DNA from: Rhizobium sp. Q54
Lineage (GTDB): Bacteria > Pseudomonadota > Alphaproteobacteria > Rhizobiales > Xanthobacteraceae
Length of the DNA: 62,090 nucleotides
Assembly (NCBI GenBank): GCA_945907045.1
Contig: CAMDSH010000022.1
Coordinates: forward strand, 1-62,090
Direction: 5' to 3'
The notes under the pieces are model-generated. The model ran no database searches. It saw only the letters and a list, made by a program, of their open reading frames with translations, and was not told the DNA's origin. The translations under genes were made by a program, and so were the position numbers. Positions 1-8,792 of this stretch are shown in pieces. Every line of letters starts with the position of its first letter. The stretch's first letter is position 1.

Positions 1-19
1 ACAGAAGGCGGCGCTAGGT

Positions 20-60
20 GGGGTCAATAGGAGCGAAATTCAAACTGACCCACTACCCCA
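20..60. mobile_element. possible end of an IS21-type element (remnant)
   Basis: The stretch contains GGGGTCAAT and, 20 bases on, a complementary-like TGACCCACTACCCC. This pattern resembles the ends of IS21-family elements in rhizobia, which carry repeated GGGTCAA/TTGACCC motifs. No transposase gene is present in the 69 bases available before the helicase gene, so this can only be the edge of an element lying outside the window. The call rests on resemblance alone. Confidence 0.25.
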
Positions 61-75
61 CTAAGAGGGATGTGC

Positions 76-1908
76 ATGGCTGAAATGATACCTGATCGCC
101 TTCCAAGCGGTGCGAGTGCGGGCGAGAAAAAGGTCTTTGCGATTCTTCAGCAGTTGCCGGACGAAGTAATTGTCTACTACGAGCCGGTGGTCGCTAACAG
201 ATATCCGGATTTCATTGTAATCATTCCTGACGCAGGGCTTCTGGTTATTGAGGTCAAGGGCTGGTACCCAAATCATATTAAAACAGCAAACAACGATGAC
301 GTTGTCGTAGACACGCGGGGGCAGTCAGAAACCTGCAAGCATCCGATTCGACAGGCGCGGGACTATAAGTTCCAACTCATGGATACAGCCCGTCGACACC
401 CCGAGACGGCTGCATTGCTCCAAAGTAACGGCGCACACAACGGCAAGTTCATATTTCCCTTTGGTCACGTTGTGATATTGAACAACTGTACGCGTCAACA
501 ATTAGACGAACGCGGACTGTCGACGGTATTCCCCGCTCAAAGAGTGTTAGCTAGGGACGAATTTGAATCGCTTTCGCCGAACGAGACAATTGATCGGCTA
601 AATAGCGGTTTTGATCCCAATTGGAAATTTGGCCGACTATCAGAGCGCCAAATTTCCATACTCCGGTCCATCATCCACCCTGAGATCGTAATTTCTCCGC
701 CTACCCAGACTACCAATGAGGGGCAGGGACCGCTGACGGCGCTAGCGCTGACGGTGCTAGATTTTCGACAGGAGCGGAATGCGCACTCGCTCGGTGAGGG
801 TCATCGTATCGTCTACGGTGTAGCTGGATCCGGAAAGACTATAATACTGATCGCGAGGGCACGCCTGATCGCACAAGATTCGAATAAACATGTGTTGATA
901 CTTTGCTACAATCGTGCGTTGGCGGAGAATTTTCAGCGACTTTTTGTAAACACGACCAATGTCACTTGTCTCAATTTTCATCAGTGGGGAAGTAAGCGAA
1001 ACAGCGTCCAATTTAATAACAATGAGGATGAAGAAGCATTTGGCGAACGACTGCTTCAACGGCTTCAGCGTGGCGAAGGTGAAGTGAATAAATACGACGC
1101 CGTGTTCATTGACGAAGCGCAAGACTTCGCCAAAAGTTGGTTCATGTGCGCGAAGCTTGCGTTGAAAGAGCCTGATGACGGCGACCTATTAATAGTTGGC
1201 GACGGCAGCCAGTCTCTTTACCGTCGGCGCAGATTTAAATGGATAGATGCGGGCGTGAAAGCCCAAGGGCGAACCATCAATACGCGTTTCGATCTGGATA
1301 GGAACTACAGAAATACCCGAGAGATTATGAAGATCGCCGTCGAATTTGTCTCGACAGATGGCGAACAAAACGATCCTGAATCGGGATTGCAGATCATTAA
1401 GCCCAACCCAGATTATGCGCTGCGATCCGGTCCAATTCCTGAGATGCTGACGGCCCCAAATCTGAACGGAGAAATGCAGATTGCAGTCAAAAAAATCCTT
1501 GCTTGGCGAGATAGCGGACTCAAACCTTCGGAGATTGCCGTACTGTATCGCGCCGACACGCAAGGATGGGTTAAGGACTTCGTATCACTTATTTCCCGGC
1601 ACATGGCCGTCAACTGGCCGCGTGACAAGAGCGGCGATTTTGATGACCCGTCCGGTGTTTGCGTTAGAACCATGCATTCGGCGAAAGGTTTACAATGGCG
1701 TGCGGTGCTGGTGATGCGCTGTGACATGATGCCTTTCATGCCGGAGCCAGATGCCGACAGAAGCGAACTGGAGCGCCGTGAGCGCGGAGTAATGTATGTT
1801 GCAATGACACGCGCCGAGGAAATGCTTGCTTTCACACGGTCGACGCCGAATGGTTTCGCTCTTCGGATTCAACAGATTCTTAATCCGGACGTCGCCAGAT
1901 CACAGTGA
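76..1908 (+). CDS. NERD-domain superfamily I (UvrD-like) DNA helicase
   Basis: A 610-residue protein with an N-terminal NERD nuclease-related domain (about residues 10-130; PDFIVI followed by VIEVKGW, the conserved D and ExK core). A UvrD/PcrA-type helicase follows: Walker A GSGKT at 251-255, Walker B IDEAQDF at about 345, motif III GDGSQSLYRR, motif IV RNYRNT, motif V MHSAKGLQW and motif VI YVAMTRA. The protein probably couples ATP-driven DNA unwinding to DNA cleavage or binding. The ATG at 76 is preferred because the purine-rich AAGAGGG (63-69) lies six bases before it; the ATG at 70 abuts that site. Such proteins occur in mobile and defence islands, and an IS remnant and a GIY-YIG gene follow here. 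The family assignment is firm, the biological role inferred. Confidence 0.9.
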   Translation: MAEMIPDRLPSGASAGEKKVFAILQQLPDEVIVYYEPVVANRYPDFIVIIPDAGLLVIEVKGWYPNHIKTANNDDVVVDTRGQSETCKHPIRQARDYKFQLMDTARRHPETAALLQSNGAHNGKFIFPFGHVVILNNCTRQQLDERGLSTVFPAQRVLARDEFESLSPNETIDRLNSGFDPNWKFGRLSERQISILRSIIHPEIVISPPTQTTNEGQGPLTALALTVLDFRQERNAHSLGEGHRIVYGVAGSGKTIILIARARLIAQDSNKHVLILCYNRALAENFQRLFVNTTNVTCLNFHQWGSKRNSVQFNNNEDEEAFGERLLQRLQRGEGEVNKYDAVFIDEAQDFAKSWFMCAKLALKEPDDGDLLIVGDGSQSLYRRRRFKWIDAGVKAQGRTINTRFDLDRNYRNTREIMKIAVEFVSTDGEQNDPESGLQIIKPNPDYALRSGPIPEMLTAPNLNGEMQIAVKKILAWRDSGLKPSEIAVLYRADTQGWVKDFVSLISRHMAVNWPRDKSGDFDDPSGVCVRTMHSAKGLQWRAVLVMRCDMMPFMPEPDADRSELERRERGVMYVAMTRAEEMLAFTRSTPNGFALRIQQILNPDVARSQ

Positions 1909-2098
1909 GAAAACAAAGATTTTATTTTGTGCACCAACAACGTAGATCGTCTCAAGTGCCACCATGTTCAATCGAATTCGTCGAAGAGACAAAAGCGGAT
2001 ATTGCAGGTGGGCTGCGTCACTTCCGCTGATGACCCATCTCCGACATTCAATGCTATTTGGTGTGCATACCCGATGTTGCTATTCACACCATAGGGTC

Positions 2099-2197
2099 AT
2101 GGAGAGGCGGAAGTTTACGCGAGAGTTCAAGCTTGAGGCCGTGCGGCTGATCAAAGAGCGTGCGGTGGGTTATACCCAGGCCTCGCGGGTGACGTAA
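2099..2197 (+). pseudogene. truncated IS3-family transposase OrfA
   Basis: The 32-codon frame starts MERRKFTREFKLEAVRL, the usual N-terminus of IS3/IS911-type OrfA proteins (HTH_Tnp_1 helix-turn-helix). It runs as far as YTQASR before a stop, losing the rest of the helix-turn-helix and the leucine zipper. No OrfB (DDE integrase) lies downstream; the next gene is unrelated and on the other strand. The fragment is a relic of an insertion and marks this as a region of past rearrangement. Confidence 0.75.
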
Positions 2198-2225
2198 ATT
2201 GGTTTCGGTCAATGCGCCTGCACCT

Positions 2226-3026
2226 CTACCTGGCAAGCTCATCAAATTTCACGCCGAACTCTTTTTCAAGATAGGTCTTTGTTGCCGGCTGGTTGTCCAG
2301 GGAAGCTCGGACGTGAGTGGTTGTGTAAATTCCTGAATTACGCTTCATCTTAGCTTGTTCAACGGGTGCCGTCTTAATCCATTCGACAAGCGCGACATAT
2401 TCGCATTTCTCATCGTTGTCGATGTTGTCATCCATATTCTGACATTCCAGCGCAAGGCTGATAAGCGGCCGGCCTTTTATTTTCACTTCCCGAATAGGCT
2501 TGGCCCTCTGCGTTATCCGGCCGATGCCAACAAAGCCTTTGCCCTTCAGGTATGCAGCAAAAATGTCTCCTTCATAGAAGCCGCTGATGGCACGGGCCCA
2601 CTGCGCGCCTTGTCCCGCAGAAATGAAGCCGAATTTATGGCAATCGCTCCACTGTCGATGCGGGCCTTGGCCAACGTTGAAGTAATAGACGCCAGATTGG
2701 TAGTCGAAGCCGGACAACTCGACATGCAGTTTGTCATGCGGCCTGAACTTGTCGACGTAGTGGCCAGAAGAGATATTTGTAAGTGATCTGCCAAGCCTGT
2801 GCAGCAATGTTTTTTCGACCAGCAGTGCTTCTTCGTTCGTGAGTCCGCGAGCGATTACGCGTATAATCGGTTCGACCCCATCCTTGCGTATCGCTGCAAT
2901 ACGTTTGGTCTTCTCAGTGTCAGTATCGGAGTTGAGGTGAGCGTTTTTACGCGAGCCTTTTCCCTTACCGTAATAAAATTCTTCGTTATTTCGTGGATCG
3001 ATGTAGACATAGACGTAGTGTTCCAT
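2226..3026 (-). CDS. GIY-YIG domain protein with C-terminal PUA/EVE-like domain
   Basis: A 266-residue protein. Residues 1-90 form a GIY-YIG nuclease-like module: VYVYIDP and FYYGKGKGSR give the paired tyrosine motifs and the arginine, and VEKTLL supplies the expected glutamate. The C-terminal half (about 110-190) has WSDCHKFGFISAG, then GDIFAAYLKGKGFVGIG, a pattern seen in PUA/EVE-like nucleic-acid or modified-base reading domains attached to nucleases. The ATG at 3026 is chosen because GGAGG sits six bases upstream on the minus strand; a longer frame to 3053 has no such site. It could be a modification-dependent nuclease or defence protein, but that role is inferred. Confidence 0.7.
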   Translation of the reverse strand: MEHYVYVYIDPRNNEEFYYGKGKGSRKNAHLNSDTDTEKTKRIAAIRKDGVEPIIRVIARGLTNEEALLVEKTLLHRLGRSLTNISSGHYVDKFRPHDKLHVELSGFDYQSGVYYFNVGQGPHRQWSDCHKFGFISAGQGAQWARAISGFYEGDIFAAYLKGKGFVGIGRITQRAKPIREVKIKGRPLISLALECQNMDDNIDNDEKCEYVALVEWIKTAPVEQAKMKRNSGIYTTTHVRASLDNQPATKTYLEKEFGVKFDELAR

Positions 3027-3354
3027 GGCGAACCTCCGCGATGAAGTTACCACGGTGCTTGTTAAGCGAACTCCCTGTTTTCCATAAATTCTCTACTCCG
3101 CTCGATAGGAAATTTGATTCTTTGCATATAAAGTTGCCACAGACTTCGCAGTGCTCTGCGCTAATTGTCACTGCATGATCCATCGCACGGAGGGCCCGAG
3201 CGATCTGATCGGTTTTAAAGAACGGATCTCTGCGTCAGCTTAGGTGGTGCGCTTTTCATCTATTTTGAATCAAACTAAGATTCGCATAATAGTGATTACG
3301 GAACATGGCTCCGTCCGGGACTTCGCAGTTTGACCCAAACGGACTCAAGCATAG
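3027..3354. other. gene-free stretch of about 330 bases
   Basis: This lies between the start of the GIY-YIG gene and the end of the MerR gene. No credible reading frame, RNA or strong hairpin was seen. Near 3329-3345 there is a TTTGACCCAAACGGAC motif like the short scattered repeats common in Bradyrhizobium intergenic DNA; a fuller copy lies near 14785-14840. Confidence 0.5.
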
Positions 3355-3795
3355 TCAGAATATGCGGTTGCGAGCTGAGCCTTTGGCAGCAGCCTGATTG
3401 GCGAGGAGGCTACCTTCCAGTTCGGTCATTATCGGGCAATCGGGACGGTCGCCGCGCTTGCAGCAATTCACCAGATCGCGCAAGGTCGCGATCATCTCCT
3501 GCAAGCGGGCCGCCTGCGTTTCGAGCTCTCTGACATGGCGGAGCGCAACCTTGCGGACTTCGGCGCGGCTGCGTCCGCGATCCACCCACAAACTCATGAG
3601 TTCGCCGATGCTTTTAATCGAGAAGCCAAGCTCTCGCGCGCGTCGCACAAAGGTCAGGCGGTACACATCGTTCGAACCGTAGTGGCGGTAGCCGCTGTTG
3701 CTCCGGTCGGCGGGCGGCACAAGGCCGATGGATTCGTAATAACGGATCATCTTGGCTGAAACGCCCGAAGCCTGAGAGGCTTGACCGATGTTCAT
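3355..3795 (-). CDS. MerR-family Cu(I)-responsive regulator (CueR/HmrR type)
   Basis: A 146-residue transcription factor. The N-terminal winged helix-turn-helix reads MNIGQASQASGVSAKMIRYYE, followed by the GLVPPADR and GYRHY signature of MerR proteins. A dimerisation helix follows, with a C-terminal metal loop NCCKRGDRPDCPI, which matches the two-cysteine Cu(I) site of CueR/HmrR (DCPI is typical). The ATG at 3795 begins the conserved MNIGQ; the longer frame upstream lacks homology. The gene lies just downstream of the GDCCVxC gene on the same strand and probably shares its transcript. The likely target is the 19-bp-spaced promoter at 4052-4082, which drives the divergent copper-export genes. 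Confidence 0.9.
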   Translation of the reverse strand: MNIGQASQASGVSAKMIRYYESIGLVPPADRSNSGYRHYGSNDVYRLTFVRRARELGFSIKSIGELMSLWVDRGRSRAEVRKVALRHVRELETQAARLQEMIATLRDLVNCCKRGDRPDCPIMTELEGSLLANQAAAKGSARNRIF

Positions 3796-3824
3796 GGGAT
3801 TTGAGGACCTTTTTTGATGGTGTC

Positions 3825-4028
3825 TCAGTTCACGCAGTCCCGGCCAGCTTGAATCGGCGGACACGGCACCGAGCCGTAAGAACAAAACACGCAGCAATCA
3901 CCTGAGCTCGGCTTGATCCGCTCTCCGCAGCCCTTGCAGTGATAGAAGAATTGGCAGGCATCCGTGGGCATCCGTTCTGTTGCTTGATGGCCGCACTTTG
4001 GGCAGGTGATTTTCGATTCCACAATCAA
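3825..4028 (-). CDS. GDCCVxC-domain small zinc-ribbon-like protein
   Basis: A 67-residue protein with CPKCGH, YHCKGCG and the diagnostic GDCCVFCSYGSVPCPP, so at least nine cysteines, probably a metal- or mercury/copper-binding protein. The start is set at the TTG at 4028 because AAGGAG (4038-4043 on the minus strand) is well spaced from it and because homologues begin just before the (I/V)ESxITCP motif. An in-frame ATG at 4064 lies inside the MerR operator, which makes it unlikely. The stop is 29 bases before the MerR start. Family members usually sit beside mercury or copper resistance genes; the function is not established. Confidence 0.7.
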   Translation of the reverse strand: MIVESKITCPKCGHQATERMPTDACQFFYHCKGCGERIKPSSGDCCVFCSYGSVPCPPIQAGRDCVN

Positions 4029-4051
4029 GCCATAAGTCTCCTTTTCAAGCC

Positions 4052-4082
4052 TTGACCTTACCATGATGGGAAGGTTTAGGCT
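4052..4082 (+). promoter_or_regulatory. CueR/HmrR-type promoter and operator
   Basis: A -35 TTGACC (4052-4057) and a -10-like TAGGCT (4077-4082) are separated by 19 bases, the over-long spacer diagnostic of MerR-family activated promoters. Within it lies the dyad ACCTTACC...GGGAAGGT (4056-4075), close to the CueR consensus ACCTTCC-N-GGAAGGT. It points toward the fusion gene at 4146 and the Cu(+) ATPase. No second copy was noticed upstream of the minus-strand copper operon ending near 13867. Confidence 0.8.
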
Positions 4083-4145
4083 ACTTCTGCTGGAGATGCG
4101 TTGGCAGTACGCCCGGCAATCGTTGCATAGAAAAAGGCGGCTCTT

Positions 4146-5501
4146 ATGGATACCGATCTTCGTCCGCGATCGACGACTATTTTGATCGAGGGAATGCATT
4201 GCCCGAACTGCGAGCTCTTAATCGAGCGGCGGATCAGGGATGTGCCTGGCGTGGTCGGTGTCCTCGCCAATGAGGAAAAAGGACACACAGAGATTTCCTA
4301 TCTCGGCGAACTCAATCTAGCGGCGGTAGAACGCGCCATTACAGACGAAGGTTATGCCGTCGTATCCGCGGAGCAAAGGCAAAGCAGAAACACACGGCGC
4401 GATTATCTGGAAATCGGTGCCGTGCTCGTGGTTTTGCTCGGTGTCTTTCTTCTCGCCAAGCATTTCGGCCTGCTGCCGCAGGGCTTCACCGTTTCCGACC
4501 ATACCGGTTATGGACTTGCGTTCCTGATCGGCCTTGTCGCTTCGGTGACAAGTTGCATGGCAGTAACTGGGGGCCTGCTTGTCGCGCTCGCCGCTAAATT
4601 GAACGAAGTCAATCTGGCTACGAGCGGAGCGCAGCGCCTTAAGCCGCATCTGTATTTCAATGCGGGGCGACTCATCTCCTACACTTTGCTAGGTGGAGCG
4701 ATTGGTGCGCTGGGTTCGGCGCTCACGCTATCGCCGGAAACAACCACCGTCCTCACTATCGCCACCAGCTTACTGATGGTCTTACTCGGCCTGCAGATGC
4801 TGAAACTCTTTCCCGGTTTCCTAAAATTCGTTCCGGCACTTCCCAAAGGCTTTACACATCGCATGCAAGATATCGCTACACGCAATTCCGGTAAGGGAGC
4901 CTTTTTGTTCGGGGCGTTCACCTTTTTTCTGCCCTGCGGGTTCACCCAAGCTCTCCAGCTTTATGTACTCGCCAAGGGTAGCTTTACGGTGGGGGCGTTG
5001 ACGATGCTGGCCTTCGCGCTCGGGACGCTTCCGGCATTGCTGTCACTCTCGGCGCTTTCCAGCTTCGCGCGCGGCAGTTTTCAAAGGCACTTTCTGAAAA
5101 TTGCGGGAGTCGCCGTGATCCTGCTCGGCTTCCTCAACATTCAATATGGATTTGTCCAAGCAGGAAGCAGCCTCGTGCCGGTAAAAACACAAACGCCGGT
5201 AACGGCTTCTGCCCAAGAGGGCAAGCAGGTCGTAGAAATGAGAATTGACGGTTACGATTACATCCCCAACCGTTTTGTCGTGAAGCAGGGCGTACCTGTC
5301 GAATGGCGTATTGATGCTAAAGAGGCAGCAGGCTGCGGCCGGATTCTGCTTTCACGCGGTTTTGGCATCCAGCAATTCCTTTCCGATACAGAGGTCAATG
5401 TCATTCGCTTCACTCCGCAGATTTCTGGAGTATTTAGTTTCAACTGCGGTATGGGCATGATGACACCCGGCTCAAGCTTTACTGTGGTTCCAAATGCCTA
5501 G
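4146..5501 (+). CDS. HMA - DsbD/TauE-like membrane domain - cupredoxin fusion
   Basis: A 451-residue three-part membrane protein. Residues 10-75 are a heavy-metal-associated domain with GMHCPNC (Cys19, Cys22). Residues about 85-355 form a six-helix bundle of the UreH/DsbD_2/SafE type; helices begin near LEIGAVLVVLLG and SVTSCMAVTGGLL, and another carries FLPCGFTQALQLY. The last 95 residues are a cupredoxin-like domain (YDYIPNRFVVKQG, then NCGMGMM near 433). The gene is the first behind the CueR-type promoter and 30 bases before the Cu(+) ATPase. It may move copper or electrons across the inner membrane and pass the metal to a periplasmic site. The family is known from metal islands; the exact transport role is inferred. 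Confidence 0.8.
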   Translation: MDTDLRPRSTTILIEGMHCPNCELLIERRIRDVPGVVGVLANEEKGHTEISYLGELNLAAVERAITDEGYAVVSAEQRQSRNTRRDYLEIGAVLVVLLGVFLLAKHFGLLPQGFTVSDHTGYGLAFLIGLVASVTSCMAVTGGLLVALAAKLNEVNLATSGAQRLKPHLYFNAGRLISYTLLGGAIGALGSALTLSPETTTVLTIATSLLMVLLGLQMLKLFPGFLKFVPALPKGFTHRMQDIATRNSGKGAFLFGAFTFFLPCGFTQALQLYVLAKGSFTVGALTMLAFALGTLPALLSLSALSSFARGSFQRHFLKIAGVAVILLGFLNIQYGFVQAGSSLVPVKTQTPVTASAQEGKQVVEMRIDGYDYIPNRFVVKQGVPVEWRIDAKEAAGCGRILLSRGFGIQQFLSDTEVNVIRFTPQISGVFSFNCGMGMMTPGSSFTVVPNA

Positions 5502-5537
5502 CGCCATTTCTCTTTCGTATTCGGAGAGGGTTTGCGC

Positions 5538-7715
5538 GTGAAGACTGCGACCTTCAGTATAGGCGGTATGCACTGCGCATCCTGCGCCGCCCGTAACGAA
5601 CGGGTGCTCAACAAGATCGCTGGGGTGCTGAAAGCGAGCGTGAATTTTGGCACGCACAGCGCGCGCGTAGAGTTTGACGACGCGGCGGTTTCGGAGAGTT
5701 CGCTTTACGCTGCTGTGATCCGGAACGGCTATCAAGTCCTCACAGCTGAGCGCGCGCAAGATCACAAGGACGCCTCGCAGCGCGAATTGCGCACGGTACG
5801 ACGGCGCGCCTTCCTTGCGCTGTTGCTTGCGGCACCTGTGGCCATGCTCGCCATGTTCGAGATTGAGCTAACGTGGATGTTGGCGGGGCACAATCTCAGC
5901 ACCTGGATTCAGGCGGTCTTGGGCGCCTTTGTCATTCTTGGCCTCGGCTGGGAATTTCATTCCGGCATGGCCCGGCAGGCCATCAACGGCGCGGCCAATA
6001 TGGACACGCTCATCTCCTTGGGCACGCTCACGGCGCTTATCTACAGTGCATGGGCCATGGCCGCTGGCGGGTATCATCTTTATTTCGAGACGGGAGCCGT
6101 GATCGCTGCGCTCATTCTGCTTGGCCGCTATTTCGAGACACGCAGCCGCGGTCAAGCCAGCGAGGCGATTGAAAAGCTTCTCGACCTCGGCGCCAAGACC
6201 GCCCATCTGCTCCGCGACGGCAAGGAAGAAGACGTTGCAATCGAAACCGTGAAGGTCGGCGATATCCTGCTGGTGCGGCCCGGCGAGAAAATCCCGGTCG
6301 ACGGCAAGCTTATCGACGGCAAATCCAGTGTCGATGAATCCATGCTGACGGGAGAAAGCATGCCAGTCGGTAAGACGCAGGACGACAATGTTTTTGCCGC
6401 GACCATCAATCTCAGCGGTGCTTTCCGGATGCAAGCGATCAAAGTGGGTGAAGACACTACGCTCGCGCAGATCGTAAAACTGGTCGCGGACGCGCAGGGA
6501 CATAAAGCGCCCATTCAAAAACTTGCCGATACGATTTCCGGCATCTTCGTTCCTATCGTACTCGGAATCGCTTTCGCGACCGTGGCGGGCTGGTATCTGG
6601 TCACAGGTGACATCTATCAAAGCATCATTCCTGCTGTGGCCGTGCTGGTCATTGCGTGCCCTTGCTCGCTTGGTCTCGCAACGCCTACTGCGATAATGGT
6701 TGGGACGGGCCTTGGCGCACGGCGTGGCATCCTAATCAAGAATGGCGAGGCACTCGAACGCGGTCAGAAAATCGATGTGGTTGTTTTCGACAAGACCGGC
6801 ACCTTGACGGAAGGGCGGCCGAAAGTCACCGATGTCGTCGCTTGTGCTGCTGCAGACGTTACAGCCGACGAAGTGTTGCGTCTCGCAGCGAGCGTGGAGA
6901 GACTCTCAGAACATCCGCTCGCCCAGGCCGTCGTGAGGACCGCGAAAGAGAAAAATCTAGGGCACACGGATGCCCGTGACTTTGCAAGTATGTCCGGCAA
7001 AGGCGTACGCGCACGCATCGCGGACGCTGTGATCTTGATTGGAAGCCGACGGTTCTTGCAGGAATGCGGGGTGCCGCTTGGCGAACATATACGGACGATT
7101 GAACAGTACGAATCGCGGGCGCAAACGGCGATTGCGGTCGCTCGCAACGGACAGCTCATCGGCATTTTAGCGCTCGCGGATGCTCTAAAGGAGGACGCAA
7201 AAGCAGCGGTCGCTCGCCTGCACAATCAAGGCATTCAAACGGTGATGATCACGGGCGACAACCGGCAGACGGCAGGTGCTATTGCCGCTCAACTCGGCAT
7301 TGACCAGGTGTTTGCCGAGGTGCTGCCGCAGGACAAGGTCGAAAAGGTGCGCCTGCTGCAACAGCAGGGGAAGCGCGTCGCCTTTGTCGGTGACGGTATC
7401 AACGATGCTCCGGCTCTTGCCCAGGCGGACTTAGGCATCGCCATCGGAACCGGCACGGACATCGCGATCGAGGCCGGAAACATCGTGTTGGTCAAAGGCC
7501 ATCCGCTGAAGGTCATCGAAGCATTGGCGCTTTCGCGAATCACCTTCAAGACCATCAAACAAAATCTGTTTTGGGCGTTCTTCTACAACGTTGCTGCAAT
7601 CCCGCTCGCGGCACTTGGGCTGCTCAACCCGATGGTCGCCGCCGGTGCTATGGCCTTTTCCAGCGTCAGCGTTGTGGGAAATAGTCTGAGGATTAAACGG
7701 AAAAAATTGACGTAG
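5538..7715 (+). CDS. copA: Cu(+)-exporting P1B-type ATPase
   Basis: A 725-residue P-type ATPase with one N-terminal HMA domain (GMHCASC, Cys13/Cys16). It has the actuator LTGES, membrane metal site CPC (374-376), phosphorylation motif DKTGT (Asp418), the SEHPLA histidine motif and GDGINDAP in the hinge. The last helices hold the YN and MAFSSVSV residues that define the Cu(+) subgroup. It pumps cytosolic Cu(I) out at the cost of ATP. GTG at 5538 is preferred over TTG at 5532 because GGAGAGGG (5523-5530) is seven bases before it. It lies in the CueR-type operon directly after the HMA fusion. Confidence 0.93.
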   Translation: MKTATFSIGGMHCASCAARNERVLNKIAGVLKASVNFGTHSARVEFDDAAVSESSLYAAVIRNGYQVLTAERAQDHKDASQRELRTVRRRAFLALLLAAPVAMLAMFEIELTWMLAGHNLSTWIQAVLGAFVILGLGWEFHSGMARQAINGAANMDTLISLGTLTALIYSAWAMAAGGYHLYFETGAVIAALILLGRYFETRSRGQASEAIEKLLDLGAKTAHLLRDGKEEDVAIETVKVGDILLVRPGEKIPVDGKLIDGKSSVDESMLTGESMPVGKTQDDNVFAATINLSGAFRMQAIKVGEDTTLAQIVKLVADAQGHKAPIQKLADTISGIFVPIVLGIAFATVAGWYLVTGDIYQSIIPAVAVLVIACPCSLGLATPTAIMVGTGLGARRGILIKNGEALERGQKIDVVVFDKTGTLTEGRPKVTDVVACAAADVTADEVLRLAASVERLSEHPLAQAVVRTAKEKNLGHTDARDFASMSGKGVRARIADAVILIGSRRFLQECGVPLGEHIRTIEQYESRAQTAIAVARNGQLIGILALADALKEDAKAAVARLHNQGIQTVMITGDNRQTAGAIAAQLGIDQVFAEVLPQDKVEKVRLLQQQGKRVAFVGDGINDAPALAQADLGIAIGTGTDIAIEAGNIVLVKGHPLKVIEALALSRITFKTIKQNLFWAFFYNVAAIPLAALGLLNPMVAAGAMAFSSVSVVGNSLRIKRKKLT

Positions 7716-7756
7716 GTCGCAGGATTGGTTCGCACCGTCCTTCATGGAGGTTCGTG

Positions 7757-7960
7757 ATGAAACATCTTCCCCTAATCCTGATGGCCTTGGGTGCGATGGC
7801 TGTGTGTTTTCGGGCGAGAGCAGCGGACGGCGATTATAGCCATTATCGGGCGATTGCTGTGTATTTTGCTGGTATGGCTCGGTGCCATGTCCTCCCATAC
7901 AGGAAGGACAATCTTGCTGTTAAAGCGATGGCAACAGGAGTTCTGAGATGCCTGACTTGA
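7757..7960 (+). CDS. small secreted or membrane protein, possibly frameshifted
   Basis: The frame encodes 67 residues beginning MKHLPLILMALGAM with an Ala-rich cleavage-like ARAAD, preceded by GGAGG (7746-7750) well spaced from the ATG. The rest shows no recognisable domain and the frame overlaps the first 13 bases of the next gene. From about 7830 a neighbouring frame reads a strongly hydrophobic segment (AIIAIIGRLLCILLVWLGAM) and ends just before the next start. A single-base shift may therefore have split an originally two-helix small membrane protein. It lies between copA and the RcnA-like gene. No function can be assigned. Confidence 0.4.
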   Translation: MKHLPLILMALGAMAVCFRARAADGDYSHYRAIAVYFAGMARCHVLPYRKDNLAVKAMATGVLRCLT

Positions 7961-8721
7961 CCACCATTATTCAAAGTAGCGCCGAGCATGCTTGGCTTTA
8001 CCTGCCAATCGCAGTCGTCCTGGGTGCGCTCCATGCGCTTGAGCCCGGTCACGCGAAATCTCTTATGGCGGCGTATATCATCGCTATCAGGGGCACGACC
8101 TCGCAAGCAATTACGCTCGCGGTCTCGGCAGCGATTGGTCACACGTTCATCGTTTGGATTTTGGCAGTTGCCGCACTGGCCTTTGGCGAGCGTTATATCG
8201 TCGACCAAGCAGAGCCGTGGCTAACCGCCCTGTCCGGTATTCTGATTATGCTTCTGGCGATCCGCATGCTTTGGGGCCTGAGGCGGCGTGGCCATCATCA
8301 CGACCATAATCATCCGCACGGCCATGACCACGCAGATAACCACGATGGGCATTCGCATGAGCCGCCAACTATTACTGGCGGAGTGACCACAGGACAAATT
8401 ATCTGGTTTGGTTTCACGGGCGGATTACTTCCGTGCCCGGCGGCTATCGCCGTGCTGCTCATCTGCATTCAACTGAAAGCATTTGTGCTCGGCATCGCAA
8501 TGGTAGCGGCTTTCAGCGTTGGGCTGGCGCTCACGTTGGTCACCGTCGGATTGGCTGTTGTGTGGGGTTCGGGAAAGCTTGCCAAGTCATGGCCCGGCTT
8601 TGACCGGCTCGCGTATCGCTTGCCATATCTATCAGCAGGGCTGGTGATGATCGTTGGTGCGATCATGACGTTTGCAGGACTGAACGCTGCAGGTGTTTTT
8701 TCAACCCGAAAGCCGAATTAG
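7948..8721 (+). CDS. RcnA/NicO-family nickel-cobalt efflux protein
   Basis: A 257-residue integral membrane protein. The first helices include LGALHALEPGHAKS, the conserved HxxEPGHxK metal-selective motif of the NicO/RcnA family. A central His/Asp-rich loop (about 112-140, with HHHDHNHPHGHDH) divides two three-helix halves; the second has GGLLPCPAA. Members export Ni(II)/Co(II) from the cytoplasm. AGGAG (7936-7940) precedes the ATG by seven bases. It follows copA in the same direction, so copper-dependent co-expression is likely. The metal here could be another divalent ion. Confidence 0.85.
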   Translation: MPDLTTIIQSSAEHAWLYLPIAVVLGALHALEPGHAKSLMAAYIIAIRGTTSQAITLAVSAAIGHTFIVWILAVAALAFGERYIVDQAEPWLTALSGILIMLLAIRMLWGLRRRGHHHDHNHPHGHDHADNHDGHSHEPPTITGGVTTGQIIWFGFTGGLLPCPAAIAVLLICIQLKAFVLGIAMVAAFSVGLALTLVTVGLAVVWGSGKLAKSWPGFDRLAYRLPYLSAGLVMIVGAIMTFAGLNAAGVFSTRKPN

Positions 8722-8792
8722 GCCACTGGCAAAGTCAACTTAGGACGCGGGGCTTAAATGCGGACAGCCGGTTTCAGGTAAATGAGTGTCAA

